A DNA stretch of 64,000 nucleotides from Streptomyces echinatus (lineage in GTDB: Bacteria; Actinomycetota; Actinomycetes; Streptomycetales; Streptomycetaceae). Under the pieces are notes generated by a model. That model saw only the letters and a list, made by a program, of their open reading frames with translations. It did no database searches and was not told where the DNA came from. Numbering within the stretch: position 1 is the stretch's first letter; each line of letters opens with the position of its first letter. The DNA is taken from positions 248,001 through 312,000 of the forward strand of contig NZ_JACHJK010000008.1 of the NCBI RefSeq assembly GCF_014203595.1. Direction: 5' to 3'. Below, one piece after another: positions 61,025 through 64,000 of this stretch. A program made the position numbers and the translations under genes.

Positions 61025-61397
61025 CCGGCCAGTCTGCACGAGCCCTTCACAGCGTGCGCCAAAGGCTGGCAACGGCACCGTGAATTCTCACGACCCCGCA
61101 GGTCAGGCGCCTGGTTTGGGCAAGAATGGGGCACTCCGGGAAGGCGTGGTGGCGAATACTGTCAAAGCCTGCCGCGCGCGTCCAACCGGCCCGCCGCAGG
61201 GGGGCCGCGCACACGCCGGAGGAACTTGCCCGTCAACTCCCCTCCGATGTTCACTCCTTCGGGTGGCGGGTCAGGTGATGCGCGACCACTGCCCACCGGC
61301 GCTGGGAGGGTCGGGAACCATACGAAACGGGTGCACGCACCACTTGGCACCGAATTGACGGGGTGCCACCCGGGCCCCTGAGTAGACGAGTTCAGGA
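61025..61397. other. Intergenic region upstream of the sensor kinase
   Basis: 373 bp without a gene. A GGCACC/GGTGCC inverted repeat (61347-61352 with 61362-61367) encloses TTGACG. TAGACG (61383-61388) lies 10 bp before the kinase ATG but is too far from TTGACG for a normal promoter. Confidence 0.5.
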
Positions 61398-64000
61398 ATG
61401 CGAGCACCGGTGCAGAAGAAGCGGCCTCGGCGCACAGGCAGGCAGACGGCCCCCGAGGGGACCGGCCCCCAGACCCCCGTGGGCACCGGCCGCCCCACCC
61501 ATGTGCGCACCCGGCTGATCGTCGCCGTCGCCGTGGTGGCCGCCGCCGTCGCCGGAGCGGGCGCGCCCGCGCTGCTCACGGCCTCCGGGGACGTCAGCGA
61601 CTCCCAGGACCTGGTGACGCTCGCCACTCGCACCCAGGGCGCGCTCACGCTGGCCCACTCGCTCGCCGACGAACGCGACGAGGTCACCTCCTACATCGCG
61701 GCCGGCCGCCCCAAGTCCAAGGCGCCCTCGGAAGACCGCAGCGCCCGCGTGGACCGGCAGGTCGAGGAGCTGCGCGCCGACACCGACACCCCGGCGGGCC
61801 TGCGGGCCGACCTCGACGGCATCGACGCCGTCCGCCGCTCCGCCCTCACCGGCAAGACCACGGCCCTCCAGGCCCACCAGGCCTACTCCGAGACGATCAC
61901 CGCGCTGCACCGGCTCGCCGAGCAGCTGGCCGAGCAGATGCCCCCGCGGGCCGGCTCCGGCGCCTACGCCCTCGCCGAACTGGACTCCGCCGTCCAGCAG
62001 TCCGCCGCCGCCCGCGGCCTGCTGCTGGCCGCGCTGAACATCCCGACCCGCACCGAGACGGTGATCGACCCCGTCACCGGGCTCCCCACCACGGCGGCCA
62101 CCACCAGCGACGCGGACCGCGAACGGCGCGACGCGCTCACCGCCGCCGCCCAGCAGGCCCGCCTGCGCGCCGACGGGGCCCTCGCCGGCTTCCGCGAGAC
62201 CGCGCCCGAGAAGGCGGCGGACTCCTACGGCTCCACGGTCACCGGCCCGGAGGTCAACTCCGCGGAGAAGTACCTGGCCACGCTCACCGATGAGCCGACC
62301 CTCGCCGACAGCGAGCTGACCACCAGCACCAAGAAGCTGGACGCGGCCCTGTCCGCCCGCGTCGACCTGATGCGCGGCGCCGAGTCCGCGCTCTACGACC
62401 ACCGCACCAAGGACCTCGAAAAGCTCCGGGACGACGACGTCACCGCCCTGGAGATCCGCGTCGCCGTCCTCGGCGCGCTGCTTCTGGCCGCGATCGGCAT
62501 AGCCACCGCCATGGCCCGCACCCTCACCCGCCCCCTGTCGGTGCTGCGCCGCGGCTCGGCCCGGCTGGCGGAGTCGGAGGACCCGGCGACGCAGGAACCG
62601 ATCACCTTCACCGGCCGCAACGACGAGTTCGCGCAGGTGGTCCGCTCGGTCAACGCCCTCCACGCGCACGCGGCCGCCCTGCACGAGCGCGTGGCCACCC
62701 TGGAGACCGACCGCAAGCACCTGGTCGGACAGCGCCAGAAGATGGCCGACGCCCGCGAGGAGCTCCGCGCCGAGCTGGCCGAGTCCGCCGCCCAGCTGCA
62801 GCGGCTGCGCACCAGCATCGGCTCCACCTTCGTCAACCTGGCCCTGCGCACCCTGGGCCTGGTCGAGCGCCAGCTGGCGGTGATCGAGGGGATGGAGGAG
62901 CGCGAGCACGACCCCGAGCGCCTCGCCACGCTCTTCAAGCTGGACCACTTCGCCACGGTCATGCGCCGCCACAGCGAGAACCTCCTCGTGCTGGCCGGCA
63001 CCGAGCACGTCCAGCAGCACCCCGGGCCGGTGCCGCTGGTCGACGTGGTCCGGGCGGCCGTCAGCGAGATCGAACGCTACGAGCGCGTCCGCATCGCGGC
63101 GCTGCCCCCGCACGCCCACATCGCGGGCTTCGCCGCCGACGACCTCTCCCATCTGCTGGCCGAACTCATGGAGAACGCCACCTCGTTCTCGCCGCCCGAC
63201 CTGCCGGTGGAGGTCTCCGGCTGGCTGCTGGAGTCGGGCGAGGTCATGCTGTCGGTCCAGGACGAGGGCATCGGCGTCGCGGAGGACCGGCTGGCCCGCC
63301 TCAACGCCCGCCTCACCGAATTCGACCCCGAGTCGCTCTACGACCAGGAGGGCGAGGAGGGCCTCGGCCTCGGCCTGTACGTCGTCGCGCGTCTCGCCCA
63401 CCGCCACGGCGTCCGCGTCCAGCTGCGCGAGCAGAAGCAGGGCGGCGTCGCGGCGGTGGTGGTCCTGCCGGCGTCCCTCCTCACCGAGGCCGCGCCGACG
63501 GCACTCCCGCCCCGGACGGCCCCGGGCACCACCGGCACCTTCACCCTCCCCGGCGCCGACGCGGAGGCCAACTCCAACGTCCTGCACGCCCGCACCAAGT
63601 CCGCGGACCCCCTGGTGACCCTGGCGGAACAGGCCGTACACCACGCCTCCACCACCCCACCGCCCACCCCGCCCGAGGAACCTCCGACCCCGGAGCCCCG
63701 GGCAGCGGAAGCCCTGGAGACGGAGGAGCAGGCGGCCAAGACCCCGGCTACGGAAGCCCTGACGGCGAAGATCCCGGCCAGGGAAGACCTGTCGGCGGAG
63801 ACCCCGGCTGAGGAGACGCGGGCCGTGGAGGCTCGCGACGCCACCCGCTCACCCGCCACCTCGGCCGAGGCCGTCCAGGACGCCTACGCTGACCGTCCGG
63901 CCCATGAACAGGCCGACGGCGCCGACGGGAACGTGGAGACGCGTCCCAAGGCACCGCTGGAGACCTACGCCGAGACGACGATGGAGCTGCTGCTCCCGGA
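61398..64000 (+). CDS. Nitrate-sensing-type (CvnA-like) membrane histidine kinase (3' end outside window)
   Basis: The frame is open to the right edge, at least 867 residues. A basic N-terminus is followed by TM1 (about 38-62, LIVAVAVVAAAVAGAGAPALL) and an extracytoplasmic NIT-type helical domain (about 63-345). TM2 (about 352-374, RVAVLGALLLAAIGIATAMA) and HAMP come next. A dimerisation segment (LDHFATVMRRHSENLLVLAG) precedes the HATPase (ELMENATSFSPP, EGIGVAED, GLGLGLYVVARLA). The tail from about residue 700 is Pro/Ala/Glu/Thr-rich. This matches conservon CvnA kinases, which are normally followed by roadblock, DUF742 and GTPase genes; these would lie outside the window. Confidence 0.92.
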   Translation, partial: MRAPVQKKRPRRTGRQTAPEGTGPQTPVGTGRPTHVRTRLIVAVAVVAAAVAGAGAPALLTASGDVSDSQDLVTLATRTQGALTLAHSLADERDEVTSYIAAGRPKSKAPSEDRSARVDRQVEELRADTDTPAGLRADLDGIDAVRRSALTGKTTALQAHQAYSETITALHRLAEQLAEQMPPRAGSGAYALAELDSAVQQSAAARGLLLAALNIPTRTETVIDPVTGLPTTAATTSDADRERRDALTAAAQQARLRADGALAGFRETAPEKAADSYGSTVTGPEVNSAEKYLATLTDEPTLADSELTTSTKKLDAALSARVDLMRGAESALYDHRTKDLEKLRDDDVTALEIRVAVLGALLLAAIGIATAMARTLTRPLSVLRRGSARLAESEDPATQEPITFTGRNDEFAQVVRSVNALHAHAAALHERVATLETDRKHLVGQRQKMADAREELRAELAESAAQLQRLRTSIGSTFVNLALRTLGLVERQLAVIEGMEEREHDPERLATLFKLDHFATVMRRHSENLLVLAGTEHVQQHPGPVPLVDVVRAAVSEIERYERVRIAALPPHAHIAGFAADDLSHLLAELMENATSFSPPDLPVEVSGWLLESGEVMLSVQDEGIGVAEDRLARLNARLTEFDPESLYDQEGEEGLGLGLYVVARLAHRHGVRVQLREQKQGGVAAVVVLPASLLTEAAPTALPPRTAPGTTGTFTLPGADAEANSNVLHARTKSADPLVTLAEQAVHHASTTPPPTPPEEPPTPEPRAAEALETEEQAAKTPATEALTAKIPAREDLSAETPAEETRAVEARDATRSPATSAEAVQDAYADRPAHEQADGADGNVETRPKAPLETYAETTMELLLP

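Noticed and set aside
61355..61388. TTGACG/TAGACG as a sigma-70 promoter for the CvnA-like kinase
   Set aside because: The spacer is 22 bp, too long for a standard promoter, so it is noted only in the intergenic entry.
61392..63644. 750-codon minus-strand frame opposite the CvnA-like kinase
   Set aside because: Antisense to well-defined HAMP and HATPase domains. The real gene is on the plus strand and open at the window edge.

Overview
The window is a 64-kb piece of a high-GC actinomycete chromosome, almost certainly Streptomyces. The evidence is GC-saturated third codon positions, frequent GTG starts, many leaderless-looking promoters, and a gene set typical of the genus: DasR, WblE, a SigB-type sigma factor with its anti-sigma, nickel superoxide dismutase with its maturation protease, the EshA encapsulin, a fused 2-oxoglutarate decarboxylase/dehydrogenase, Lon with an HspR operator, and a conservon-type sensor kinase. 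As far as I remember it, the order parallels the S. coelicolor chromosome around dasR to lon; no database search was run.

Layout. (1) 1-3.6 kb: amino-sugar control, with dasR (cut by the left edge) and nagB. Three DasR-type palindromes (dre) lie nearby, but no dasABC transporter sits between dasR and nagB. A divergent SDR/TetR pair follows. (2) 3.8-9.5 kb: signalling and stress. This holds a PdtaS-like histidine kinase, wblE with a CRP-like site, a lipid kinase, a small membrane protein, and the prsH-sigH operon with SigE-type and BldD-type promoter elements. (3) 9.7-13.5 kb: UBP zinc finger, CPA1 antiporter, PLP deaminase and amidase. (4) 13.8-16.5 kb: a family 2B encapsulin (EshA) and a polyprenyl synthase with a disordered N-terminus, probably shell and cargo. 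(5) 16.8-21.8 kb: small metabolic and regulatory genes plus the sodN/sodX pair, with a candidate 3'-UTR small RNA. (6) 21.9-27.7 kb: polar amino-acid ABC transporter, malic enzyme and a quinone-type oxidoreductase. (7) 27.8-30.4 kb: DUF4097/PadR operon and a DUF6104 gene.

(8) 30.6-43.4 kb is the most unusual block: a same-strand, tightly packed run of seven genes. They are Trypco1, a trypsin-VMAP-C protein, a MoxR AAA+ ATPase, a SAV_2336/vWA-like protein, an 88-residue peptide, an aKG-HExxH-type peptide hydroxylase, and a TIR-like/NB-ARC/TPR protein of the FxsT type. The first four match the described VMAP-MoxR-vWA ternary conflict systems. The last three look like an FxSxx-type RiPP cassette reduced to a stand-alone HExxH enzyme without a radical SAM maturase. 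Two genes of the block carry the rare TTA codon, which predicts bldA (developmental) control.

(9) 43.5-55.3 kb: 2-oxoglutarate dehydrogenase (minus), an OmpR-type two-component system, a spermidine-synthase-like protein, a rhomboid-like membrane protein, Lon under a HAIR element, and a soluble Ser/Thr kinase. (10) 55.5-64 kb: a secreted histidine-rich protein with a 36-bp tandem repeat, a PAS-PAS-GAF-PP2C-HATPase phosphatase carrying an in-frame hexanucleotide microsatellite, a secreted GH25 muramidase, a MarR regulator, a PP2C-like protein, and a CvnA-type sensor kinase cut by the right edge. I saw no tRNA, rRNA, CRISPR array or insertion sequence.
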